Source: Thermohalobaculum sp963721105 (lineage in GTDB: Bacteria > Pseudomonadota > Alphaproteobacteria > Rhodobacterales > Rhodobacteraceae). From it: a stretch of DNA of 64,000 bases. Both the position numbers and the translations under genes were made by a program. The stretch is taken from the NCBI GenBank assembly GCA_963721105.1, contig CAVRHY010000004.1:62001-126000 (forward strand). The letters run 5' to 3'. The notes beneath the pieces were generated by a model that saw only the letters and a program-made list of their open reading frames with translations, did no database searches and was not told the origin of the DNA. Shown here one piece after another: positions 12,060-20,924 of the stretch; position 1 is the stretch's first letter; each line of letters starts with the position of its first letter.

Positions 12060-12783
12060 ATGGCACGGCATATCGGCATCGTCGGCGTCTCTGCCGAGGG
12101 CGCGTCGCTCTGCTACCGGACGATCTGCGTCGAGGGCGCGGCGCTGATGGGCGTCGCGGGGCACGGCGCGGCGCACGCGCACCCCACGGTGACGCTGCAC
12201 ACGCGGTCGCTCGCCGACTACATCGCCTGCCTCGAGCGTGGCGACGACGAGGGCGTGGCGCAGCTGATGCTGGAATCCTCCGGCGCGCTGACGCGGGCCG
12301 GGGCCGAGTTCCTGGTCTGCCCGGACAACACGGTGCATCGCGCCTTTCCCGTCGTCCGCGAGCGTTCGCCGCTGCCCTGGCTGCACATCGCCGAGGTCGT
12401 GGCCGAGGCGGCGGCGCGGCGCGGGCTTCGGCCGGCTGGCGATCCTCGGCACGCGCTGGCTGGCGGAGAGCGCCGTCTACCCGGACGCGCTGGCCGCGCG
12501 CGGCATCGGCTGGCTGTGCCCGGCGGCGGCCGAGCAGGCGGAGATCGACCGCATCATCATGGACGAGCTGGTCCGCGGCGTCTTCCGCCCGGAGGCGGTC
12601 GCTGCGTTCCGGCGCATACTGGACCGCATGGCGGGCGAGGGCTGCGACGGGGCGGTGATGGCCTGCACGGAGATCCCGCTGGTGCTGGACGAGGACGCGG
12701 CCGGCCTGCCGCTGCTGGACTCGACCCGGCTGCTGGCCCGCGCGGCGCTGGCGCGGGCGGTGGGGACGGACGCCGGTCCGTAG
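12060..12783 (+). CDS. Aspartate/glutamate racemase family protein (frameshifted)
   Basis: This is a cofactor-independent Asp/Glu racemase superfamily protein of about 241 residues. The two catalytic Cys motifs are visible: FLVCPDNTVHRAF (first Cys about residue 90) and GAVMACTEIPLVLD (second Cys). MARHIGIVGVSAEGASLCYRTI is the usual nucleotide-like N-terminal strand and loop. One G too many in a GGG near 12425 breaks the frame; restored, it reads GFGRLAILGTRWLAESAVYPD. The superfamily includes aspartate racemase and hydantoin or maleate enzymes, so the substrate is open. The next gene, a RibD-like reductase, follows after 50 bases on the same strand. Confidence 0.75.
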
Positions 12784-12833
12784 TCGCGATGCCTCGCGTC
12801 GAGGCGAAGTCCGCAGAACGGAGAAACTGCAGC

Positions 12834-13364
12834 ATGGCGAAATTCGTGTTCGGAATGAACGTCTCGCTGGACGGCTATGTCGACCACGAGGCGTTCGAGC
12901 CGGACCCCGGGCTCTTCCGTCACTGGATCGAGCAGGTCCGCGGGTTGTCCGGCAGCATCTATGGCCGCCGCATCTACGAGGTCATGCGCTACTGGGACGA
13001 GGACGATCCCGCGTGGACCCCGGACCTGCGTGATTTCGCGACGGCATGGCGGCGCCAGCCGAAGTGGGTCATGTCGCGGTCGCTGACCTCGGTCGGCCCC
13101 AACGCCACGCTCGTCTCGGACGAGATCGAGGCGTCGATACGCGGGCTCAAGGCCGAACTCGACGGCGAGATCGCGGTTGCCGGGACGAAGCTGGCGGGCA
13201 GCGTGACGGATCTGGGCCTGATCGACGAGTACCGGCTCTATTTCCACCCGGTCGTGCTGGGTGGCGGCACGCCGTTCTTCGCCGGGCCCCGGCCGCCGCT
13301 GTGCCTGACGGCGAGCGAGCGGATCGGCGAGGGCGCGATCAGGCTGACATACGTGCCGGGCTGA
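12834..13364 (+). CDS. Dihydrofolate reductase/RibD C-terminal family protein
   Basis: This is a 176-residue intact protein of the DHFR-like RibD C-terminal family, which bind NADPH and reduce a range of substrates. The pattern KFVFGMNVSLDGYVDHE, then SIYGRRIYEVM, then AGTKLAGSVTDLGLIDEY and HPVVLGGGTPFF is the family signature. An AACGGAGAAA site precedes the ATG at 12834. True DHFR is not implied; the physiological substrate is unknown. Confidence 0.85.
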   Translation: MAKFVFGMNVSLDGYVDHEAFEPDPGLFRHWIEQVRGLSGSIYGRRIYEVMRYWDEDDPAWTPDLRDFATAWRRQPKWVMSRSLTSVGPNATLVSDEIEASIRGLKAELDGEIAVAGTKLAGSVTDLGLIDEYRLYFHPVVLGGGTPFFAGPRPPLCLTASERIGEGAIRLTYVPG

Positions 13365-13421
13365 GGCGTTGCCCGGCGGGGGCGCGAGATGGGGGCCGTT
13401 CCGCCCGCGTCCGCGCGGGCC

Positions 13422-14179
13422 TCAGCCGAGCGTCTGCACGACCAGGATCGCCCCCGAGGTCATCAGGAGGCCGAGGACGATGCGGCGGAACACCCGCTCG
13501 GACACGAGGCCGTAGGCGTTCACGCCCAGCCACGACCCGGCGAGCGTCACCGGGACGACGCCGGCCGCGACCAGCAGCAAGCCGCGATCGATCTGGCCGC
13601 TGGCGCCCATGCCGAGCGCGGCGAGGCCCAGCACGACGAGGTTGAAGGGCTGGTAGATGGCGCGCTGCCCGGCGCTCTCGCCGCCGCGGAGCTGCAGCCA
13701 GACCAGCGGCAGCGGGCCAGAAAGGCCGGCGAAGCCGCCGAGGAAGCCGCCGCCGATCGCCGACCGCGCCGTCGGCGCCGCGCCCGCCGCGCTGGCCGAT
13801 CTCGCCCGCGGCGAAGCCGGTGAGACTGCCAGGCGGCATAGGCGACGAGGAAGGCGCCGACCGTCAGCCGCAGGCTGTTCGGCGAGGCGACGCTGAGCGC
13901 CAGCACGCCGAAGGGCACGCCGACGACGCCGCCGGCCAGGAAGGGCGCCGCGCGCCGCCAGGCGAAGGACGAGCGCACCGCGAGCAGGCCGACGAGCTGG
14001 GCGGCGACCGAGGCGATCGCCACCAGCGGCGGCACGGCGCCGGCCGGCAGCGCGTGGAACCAGAAACCCGAGGCGACCAGCCCCGTGCCAAATCCGGCGA
14101 ACCCGGTGATGAAGCCGGCGACCAGCGCGCCCGAGAGGACGATTGCCCAGGCGGCGATATCGGGGAGCGTTGCGTGCAC
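13422..14179 (-). CDS. TSUP/TauE-SafE sulfite exporter-like permease (frameshifted)
   Basis: This membrane protein of about 252 residues belongs to the TSUP (DUF81) family, which move sulfite, organosulfonates or other anions. The first half-repeat carries SGALVAGFITGFAGFGTGL. The second half continues in another frame through RGLLLVAAGVVPVTLAGSWLG and ends GLLMTSGAILVVQTLG. The break is near 13815. The GTG start at 14179 is the first that includes the full first helix (HATLPDIAAWAIVLSG). The substrate cannot be told. Confidence 0.75.
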
Positions 14180-14297
14180 CGGGCGGACCCTATGGCCACG
14201 CCCTGCGCGGTGACAACGGGGATGGCATCTGCCAGGCAATAATCCTGCGCCCCCGGCCGCGTCGCACGGACCAGGGGGCGGGCGAGGGGGGCGGGCC

Positions 14298-15602
14298 TCA
14301 TGCTCCGTCGTCGCGGGTCCCGTCGGCGCGGTCCGTGTCGGCGCGGGCGCGGGCGCGGCGGGACGGGCGGGTGGCGAAGGGCGTGACGGGCCGGTGCTCG
14401 GGGCCCTCGCCAGCGATCGCCCGCGCATAGGCGCCGGCCAGCGGCCGGGCGCTGGCGCCGTGCAGCAGGATGCTGAGCCCCACCGTGACGATGATCGTGT
14501 CGTAGACGGTCGAGCCGGGCGCCAGGTCGGCCTCCTCGACGATCAGCAGCAGGTACAGGATCGAGGCGAGCCCGCGCGGGCCGAACCAGCCGAGGTAGAG
14601 CCGGCTGACGGGCGCGAGCCTGGTGCCGAGCAGCGACAGCCACACCGGCAGCATCCGCACGAGCGTCAGGCTGAGGAGCGCGTAGGCGAGGATGCTCCAG
14701 TCGATGCCGGCAATCGCTGCAGGCAGCATCGTGGCACCGAAGGCGATGAAGACGACAAGGCTGAGAAGCTGCGCCTCGACCTCGCCGAAATCCTCGAGCG
14801 ACGCGCGCAGCGTGTCCGAGCGGATGCCCGCCATCAGGCCCGCCGTGAACGCCGCGATGAAGCCGTTGCCGTGCAGCAGTTCGGCCAGCGCCCAGGCCAG
14901 CAGCGCCAGCGCCAGCGCCGACATGCGCAGGAAGACGCCGTTCATCCAGCCGCGATCGGTCATGCGCTCTGCGGCCCACCCGCCGCCCCTGCCGACGGCG
15001 ACGCCCGCCAGCGGTCCGATGCCGAGCTGCAGCGCGATGAAGAGCGCCCATTCGTCCATCCCGCGGCCCTCGCCGCCGCCGGTCAGCGACAGGAAGACCA
15101 GCACCGCCGGAAAGGCGAGGCCGTCGTTCAGCCCACTCTCGACATTCAGCGCCTGGCGGATGCGTATGGGCGTGCGCGTGTCGTTCACCACCGCCTGGCC
15201 GAGCGCGGCGTCGGTCGGCGCCAGGATCGCCGCCAGCAGCGCCGCGCTGGCCAGCCCGATGCCGGGGAACATCAGCCACGCCGCCGCCGCGCCGGCGGCG
15301 ACCGTCAGCGGCAGGCCGATGCCGAGCATCCGGACGGGCAGGGTGTGCTCGCGCCCGAGGCGCGTCAGGTCGATGCGCGAGGCGTCGGTAAAGAGGATCA
15401 GCGTCAGCGTGATCTCGGCCAGCGCGTCGAGGCCGCCGGACTCGAGCGGCAGCTGCAGCAGGCCCAGCCCGTCCGCGCCGGCCACCACGCCGAACAGCGA
15501 GAACGCCATCGGCGGCGTCACGAAACCCGCCTGCACGCGGCCCGAGACCAGCGCGAAGGCGAACAGCGCCGCGGCGAAGGTGGCGATGTCGAGCGGTTGC
15601 AA
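14298..15602 (-). CDS. CPA1 family Na+/H+ (NhaP-type) antiporter
   Basis: This is an intact inner-membrane cation/proton antiporter of about 434 residues and 12 or so helices. Diagnostic features are LILFTDASRIDL, LAPTDAALGQAVV and the ion-site motif NVESGLNDGLAFP of the CPA1 group, then GNGFIAAFTAGLMAG and FGPRGLASILY. I chose the TTG at 15602 because an ACAGGAG site lies seven bases upstream and the first helix starts at once (LDIATFAAALFAFALVSG). The ATG at 15683 is the alternative. The tail after residue 400 is Arg-rich and cytoplasmic. It probably works in pH or sodium homeostasis. Confidence 0.87.
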   Translation of the reverse strand: MQPLDIATFAAALFAFALVSGRVQAGFVTPPMAFSLFGVVAGADGLGLLQLPLESGGLDALAEITLTLILFTDASRIDLTRLGREHTLPVRMLGIGLPLTVAAGAAAAWLMFPGIGLASAALLAAILAPTDAALGQAVVNDTRTPIRIRQALNVESGLNDGLAFPAVLVFLSLTGGGEGRGMDEWALFIALQLGIGPLAGVAVGRGGGWAAERMTDRGWMNGVFLRMSALALALLAWALAELLHGNGFIAAFTAGLMAGIRSDTLRASLEDFGEVEAQLLSLVVFIAFGATMLPAAIAGIDWSILAYALLSLTLVRMLPVWLSLLGTRLAPVSRLYLGWFGPRGLASILYLLLIVEEADLAPGSTVYDTIIVTVGLSILLHGASARPLAGAYARAIAGEGPEHRPVTPFATRPSRRARARADTDRADGTRDDGA

Positions 15603-15756
15603 TCCGGTCTCCTGTTGGCGGTCAGCGGTCAGCGTTCGGCGGTCCTGGCTCGGCGGTGCGATGCGGGCGAGCGTGCCGAGCATAGCGTCCGGGCCCGGCG
15701 GCGCATCCCCGATCAGGGCGGCGCGCAACGGTGAGTGGGCACGCACCCTAGGGCAC

Positions 15757-16493
15757 CTAGGACAGCATTTCCTGAAGGCGCCTCGCGTCCTCGGCGGCAT
15801 ACGCCTTCTCGTCGTTGTCGAAGTAGATGAAGACGTCCCGGCCCTCGCCCAGCCAGTGACGGATGCGGGCGTGCCAGCGGGTCAGCACGGCGTCGTCGTA
15901 GCTGCCCTGGTAGGCGGCGCCCGGGCCGTGCAGGCGGATGTAGACGAAGCCGGCGGTGACGACCTCCGGCGTCTCGCGGCCGGCGAGGTGGAACAGGCAG
16001 AAGGCCAGGTTGCGCTCGCGCAGGAAGGCGTAGACCTCGTCGGTCCACCAGCTCTCGTGGCGCAACTCGAGCGCGTAGCGGTGCTGCGGTGGCAGGTGGT
16101 CGCAGAAGGCGCGGAGGCGGTCGAGGTTCTCGGCGAAGTTGGGCGGGAGCTGGATCAGTAGCGCCCCCAGCTTGGGCGCCAGCGTCTCGATCCGGCCGAA
16201 GAAGATCGGGATGTGGACTTCCGGGTCCCTGAGGCGCTTCATGTGCGTAATGAAGCGGCTGGTCTTGGCCGTGAAAACGAAGTCGTCGGGCGTATCGGCC
16301 AGCCAGCGCCGCATCGCCGCATCGCCGTCTCGGTCGGCAGGCGGTAGAAGCTGGCATTGATCTCGACCGATCGGAAGGTGCGGGCATACTGGCGGAGCCG
16401 GCTCTCTCCCTTCGCTTCGCGCGGGTAGAACCGGCCCAGCCAGTGGGCGTAGGACCAGCCCGAGGTGCCGATATGGAGCTTGCCCTCTGCCAT
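15757..16493 (-). CDS. DUF72 family protein (TIM-barrel, frameshifted)
   Basis: This DUF72 (YecE-like) protein has about 245 residues. The N-terminus is LHIGTSGWSYAHWLGRFYP, then FRSVEINASFYRLPTE, both family hallmarks. The remainder contains FVFTAKTSRFITH, GALLIQLPPNF and ALELRHESWW. The frame is broken near 16320, where an 8-bp unit (CGATGCGG) is present twice in tandem; removing one copy restores ETAMRRWLADTP. The function of DUF72 is not established. It is divergent from the globin gene with a FNR-like box between them. Confidence 0.82.
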
Positions 16494-16556
16494 TCCGCCT
16501 CCGTCGCGTTCCGGGGGCCAAGCGCCCGGGCGCAATTTCGGTTCCGCTCTGCGTGG

Positions 16557-16570
16557 TTGACGCGGATCAA
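16557..16570. promoter_or_regulatory. FNR/FixK-like box TTGACGCGGATCAA
   Basis: TTGAC-GCGG-ATCAA matches the FNR/Anr/FixK consensus TTGAT-N4-ATCAA at nine of ten fixed positions. It lies 79 bases upstream of the globin ATG and 64 bases upstream of the divergent DUF72 start, a sensible activator position for either. A low-oxygen regulator controlling a globin is biologically plausible. Confidence 0.6.
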
Positions 16571-16648
16571 GGAGCGGCCCCGCGGGCCATGCGACCTTAC
16601 GTCATCCGTCGCGCAGGATCGCGCGGCCAGCCAGCCGAGGAGCCTTCC

Positions 16649-17086
16649 ATGCAGCTGACCGAGCAGCAGATCGACGACATCCGCCGGAGCTACGCCATCA
16701 TCGCTCCCGAGTCCGAGCGCATCTCGCACCTGTTCTACGAGGACCTGTTCCAGCGCGCCCCGCGCCTGCGCGAGCTGTTCGGGCCCGAGCTGGGGCACCA
16801 GGGCATGGCCTTCATGACGGCGCTGGACGCCATCGTCGGCCGCCTCGACCGGCCCGAGGAGCTTGACCGGCAGGTCGAGGAGCTGGGCGCCATCCACGCA
16901 CCCTTCCACATCCGTCCCGAAGCCTACCGCGCCATGGAGGACTCGCTGATCGACACCATGACCTACGCGCTGGGCGAGAAAATGACGAACCCGGTCGAAC
17001 GCGCCTGGCGCGAGGCGTTCGGCCAGATCGGCGCGGCGATGATCGAGCGCGGCCGCCGCGACGCCGAGGCCCGGACGGGGAAATGA
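16649..17086 (+). CDS. Single-domain bacterial haemoglobin (globin)
   Basis: This is a globin of 145 residues, similar in length to Vitreoscilla haemoglobin. It binds haem and probably oxygen or nitric oxide. LFYEDLFQRAPRLRELF covers the B-C helices with the conserved Phe. GHQGMAFMTALDAIV offers Gln51 as the distal E7 residue. ELGAIHAPFHIRPEAY gives His83 as the proximal ligand in the usual LGxxHxxxxxxPxxY context. There is no C-terminal FAD/NAD reductase domain, so it needs a separate reductase. The ATG at 16649 follows a GAGGAG site. A FNR/FixK-like box lies upstream, suggesting induction at low oxygen. Confidence 0.88.
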   Translation: MQLTEQQIDDIRRSYAIIAPESERISHLFYEDLFQRAPRLRELFGPELGHQGMAFMTALDAIVGRLDRPEELDRQVEELGAIHAPFHIRPEAYRAMEDSLIDTMTYALGEKMTNPVERAWREAFGQIGAAMIERGRRDAEARTGK

Positions 17087-17168
17087 GCGCGGACCGGTGT
17101 GCAGGGGCGCCCCGATGACCGGTCGGCGACGGGTCGGCCAGGGCGGCGGCAGCCCGGCACGCCGAACT

Positions 17169-18340
17169 CACCCGGTCAGCAGCGCCCCGATGCGCTCGAC
17201 GGCGCGGCGGATGTTGTCGGTCGAGTTGGCGTAGCTGAAGCGGATGTAGCTCTCGGCATGGACGCCGAAACTGGGGCCGGCGACGGTGGCGACGCCCGCC
17301 TCCTCCAGCAGCCGGCCCTGCAAGCTCCTTCGCCGACATGCCGGTGCCCTCGACGTTCGGGAAGACGTAGAACGCGCCGCCCGGGTCGAGGCAGCGAAAG
17401 CCGGGCAACTGGTTCAGCAGCGGCACGATGGCGCGGCGGCGCTCGTCGAAGGCGGTCATCATCTCGTCGACCGCGTCCTGCGGGCCGGTCAGCGCGGCGA
17501 TGCCGGCATACTGCGTCGGCGCGTTGACGCAGGAGTGGCTGTTGACGCAGAGCCGGACGACCTGGTTGCACCAGCGCGTCGGGCCAGACCGAGTAGCCCA
17601 GCCGCCAGCCGGTCATCGCGTAGGTCTTGGACCAGCCGTCCAGCATGATCAGCCGGTCGCGGATCTCCGGGTAGGCGAGGAAGCTGACACGTGCTCGCGC
17701 CCCTCGTAGAGCATCCGGCTGTAGATCTCGTCCGACATCAGCGCGACGTCCGGGTGGTCGGCCAGCCCGGCGACCAGCTTTTCCACCTCCTCGCGCGGCG
17801 TGACGCCGCCGGTCGGGTTGCCGGGCGAGTTGACGATGATCAGCCGCGTCTTCGGCGTGATCGCCCCCAGCACCTCGTCGGCCGAGAAGGCGAAGTCGTT
17901 CTCCTCGCGCAGCACGATGGGGACCGGCTTCGCGCCGGTGTACTCGATCATCGAGCGGTAGATCGGGAAGCCGGGGTCGGGATACATGATCTCGACGCCC
18001 GGCTGGCCGAACATCAGGATGGCGAAGAACATGGTCGGCTTGCCGCCCGGCATGACGACGATGTTGGCCGGGCTGACCTCGACGCCGCGCCGTGCGCTCA
18101 GGTCGGCGGCGACCGCCTCGCGCAGCGGCAGGATGCCCTGCGCCGGCGTGTAGCCGTGGTGCCCGTCGCGCAGCGCCCGGACGGCGGCCTCGACGATGTG
18201 CGCCGGCGTCTTGAAGTCCGGCTGGCCGATGCCGAGGTTGATGATGTCGCGGCCCTGCCGCTCGAGCTCGGCGGCGCGGGCCAGCACCTCGAAGGCCGTC
18301 TCGGTGCCCAGCCGGGCCATCCCCGGCGCCAGATCAGCAT
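17169..18340 (-). CDS. Class I/II PLP aminotransferase (multiple frameshifts)
   Basis: This is a fold-type I aminotransferase of about 390 residues, AspC/AlaT-like. Intact motifs are INLGIGQPDFKTPAHI, GHHGYTPAQGILPLREAV, PDPGFPIYRSM, VNSPGNPTGGV and SDEIYSRMLYEG. The PLP-binding Lys is in GWSKTYAMTGWRLGYS. The C-terminus (FRCLDPGGAFYVFPN, then FSYANSTDNIRRAVERIG) lies in other frames. Breaks fall near 18325, 17690, 17580 and 17330. I placed the start at the ATG at 18340 because GGGAGG lies six bases upstream; a break just after it joins MARLGTETAFEVLARA. It was probably functional before sequencing errors. The amino donor is unknown. Confidence 0.78.
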
Positions 18341-18461
18341 GCGGTCCTCCCAATCGGTCGGCCACGCTGATCCCGCGCCTGCCGGCTCGCAAGGGGCGTC
18401 AAGCGGGGGCTTGCGGAAGGCCCCGTTCCGCCGGAATGTCGCGGCAACCAGGGGGGACACC

Positions 18462-19548
18462 ATGCGCGCCGCCGTCTGCACCGAGTTCGGCAAGCCCTTC
18501 GAGATGCAGGACCTGGCGCTGGCGCCGCCCGGCGAGGGCCAGGTCCACGTCCGCATCATGGCCTGCGCCATCTGCCATTCCGACATCATCTACGCCGATG
18601 GCGGCTGGGGCGGCGCGCCGCCGATGGTCTTCGGCCACGAGGCCGCCGGCGAGGTCATCGCCGCCGGCCCGGGCGTCGAGGGCTTCCGCCCCGGCGACCG
18701 CGCCGTGGTCACGCTGATCCGCCATTGCCGCGCCTGCCCGTGCTGCGACCGCGGCCTCTACGGCTCGTGCGAGACCTATGCGCGCGAAACCTGGACGCCG
18801 CTGTCGCGCGACGGCGCGCCCGTCGCGCAGGGCCTGCGCACCGCCGCCTTCGCCGAGCAGGCGGTCGTCCACCACTCGCAGCTGGTCAAGATCGACGACG
18901 CGCTGGGCTGGGAGGTCGCCTCGCTACTGGCCTGCGGGGTCATCACGGGCTACGGCGCGGTGACGCACACGGCCGAGATGCCGCCGCGGCGCGGACGTCG
19001 CGGTCGTCGGGGCAGGAGGCGTCGGGCTGAACGCCATCCAGGCGGCGCGGATCACCGGAGCGGCGCGCATCGTCGCCGTCGACCTCGCCGACGACCGGCT
19101 GGATTCGGCCCGGGCCTTCGGCGCGACCGAGACGGTGAACGGCAAGACCGCCGACGCGATCCGCGAGGTCCGCCGGCTGACCGGCGGGCGCGGCGCCGAC
19201 TTCGTCTTCGTCTGCGTCGGTTCCGAGGCGGCGATCAACCAGGCCTTCCGCATGGCCGCGCCCGGCGGCGCCATCGTGCTGGTCGGCATGCCGCACAACG
19301 AGGCGCGCGCCCGCTTCTCGCCGGTGGCGCTGTCCTCGGCCTCGCAGCGCGTGCTCGGCTCGGTCATGGGCCATGTCGACATCCAGCGCGAGATCCCGGC
19401 GCTGATCGGCCTCTACCGCAAGGGCACGCTGAAGCTGGACGATCTGGTGACGCGCCGCTTCGCCTTCGACGAGATCAACGAGGCGATGGACGCGACCCGG
19501 CGCGGCGAGGGGCTGCGCAATGTCGTGATGATCGGGGCGGCGGCATGA
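18462..19548 (+). CDS. Zinc-dependent alcohol dehydrogenase (MDR family)
   Basis: This NAD(P)-dependent medium-chain dehydrogenase has about 362 residues. It has the catalytic zinc residues (CAICHSDIIYADG and FGHEAAGEV) and the four-Cys structural zinc loop in HCRACPCCDRGLYGSCE. The GAGGVGLNAIQAARITGA Rossmann motif follows. The frame breaks once near 18990, just before the Rossmann fold. The overall pattern is close to class III-like alcohol dehydrogenases. It lies 10 bases before the enolase-family gene on the same strand, so the two probably act on linked substrates. Confidence 0.85.
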
Positions 19549-19558
19549 GGGCGGGCAC

Positions 19559-20761
19559 ATGAAGCTGACCGACTGCGAGGTCTTCGTCGTCGGCAACCCG
19601 CCGCCGCGCAAGGGCGGGCGCTACTTCATAATCGTCAAGCTGACCACCGACGACGGCATCACCGGCGTCGGCGAGGTCTACGCCGCCAGCTTCGGCCCGC
19701 ACACCATCGCCGCGATGGTCCGCGACGTCTTCGCGCGGCACTTCGAGGGCGCCGACCCGCACCGGATCGAGCACCTCTGGCGGCTGACCTATGGCAGCGG
19801 CTACAGCCTGCGCCCCGACCCCTCGCTGGTCGGCGTGCTCAGCGGGCTGGAGATCGCCTGCTGGGACATCGTCGGCAAGTCGGCGGGCAAGCCCGTCTAC
19901 GACCTCCTGGGCGGCCGCTGCCGCGAGACGATCCGCGCCTACACCTACATCTATCCCGCCGAGGGCGACGCGCACGCGCCGGCCGCGCGGAACGTCTACA
20001 ACGACCCCGAGATGGCGGCGGCGCGCGCGGCCGACTACCTGTCGATGGGCTTCGACGCCATCAAGTTCGACCCGGCCGGCCCCTACACCGTCTATGACGG
20101 CCACCAGCCGCGCCTCGACGACCTCGACCGCGCCGAGACCTTCTGCCGGATCTGCGCGAGGCGGTGGGCAGCCGCGCCGACCTGCTCTTCGGCACGCACG
20201 GCCAGTTCACGACCAGCGGCGCGAAACGCATGGCGCGGCGGCTCGAGCCCTACGAGCCGCTCTGGTTCGAGGAACCCACGCCTCCCGAGATGCCCGAGCA
20301 GATGGCCGAGGTCGCCCGCGCCACCTCGATCCCCATCGCCACCGGCGAGCGGCTGACGACCAAGTACGAGTTCGCCCGCGTGCTGGCCTGCGGCGCGGCC
20401 TCGATCCTGCAGCCGGCGCTCGGCCGCGTCGGCGGGATTCTGGAGGCCAAGAAGATCGCCGCCATGGCCGAGGCGCACTACGCCCAGATGGCCCCCCACC
20501 TCTATGCCGGCCCGGTCGAGGGCGCGGCCAACATCCAGCTCGGCGCCTGCATCCCGAACCTCCTGATCCTCGAATCCATCGAGGACTGGACCGGCTTCTA
20601 CGGCGATCTCGTCGGCGGCATCACGGTGCAGGACGGCCACATCGTCCCCTCGCGCGAGCCGGGGCTGGGGATCACCTTCGACGAGGACGCTGGCGCGGGC
20701 GCACCCCTATGAGGGGGACGAGCTGCACCTCGGCATGGCGGCGGGCGAAGTGGTGCCATGA
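19559..20761 (+). CDS. Enolase-superfamily (mandelate racemase/MLE) dehydratase-like
   Basis: This is a sugar-acid dehydratase-like member of the mandelate racemase group, about 400 residues. The N-terminal capping domain (MKLTDCEVFVVGNPPP, GVGEVYAASFGP) is followed by SGLEIACWDIVGKSAGKPVYDLLGG. The barrel has DAIKFDPAGPYT with a catalytic-type Lys, WFEEPTPPE with a metal-binding Glu, and ATGERLTTK with a second one. The FGTHGQF segment is typical of the galactonate dehydratase-like subgroup. A base is missing near 20150 and two near 20690, after which the end reads ARAHPYEGDELHLGMAAGEVVP. Linkage to the alcohol dehydrogenase suggests uptake and breakdown of an aldonate or related acid. The exact substrate is not known. 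Confidence 0.83.
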
Positions 20762-20841
20762 GCCGGCCGGCAGCGCCGCGCGCGCCGATCCGCGGGCGCG
20801 ACGACGGGCGGCTGTCAGCCGTGGCGGATGTTCCGGCAGCA

Positions 20842-20920
20842 GCGATCGCCCGGGCTGACCGGGCGATCGCGCTCCGCTCACCGAGGTGCCCGGTCAGGCC
20901 GGGCGGCCTGGCCGGGCACC
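20842..20920. repeat. Two large palindromes between convergent genes
   Basis: A perfect 12-bp inverted repeat GCGATCGCCCGG-N5-CCGGGCGATCGC (20842-20870) is followed by a second, imperfect one, GGTGCCCGG...CCGGGCACC (20885-20920). The first has the same core as the element at 4328-4350. They lie where the enolase-family gene and the minus-strand haem-motif gene end, so a bidirectional terminator role is likely, though no T-run is present. Confidence 0.55.
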
Positions 20921-20924
20921 GGGG

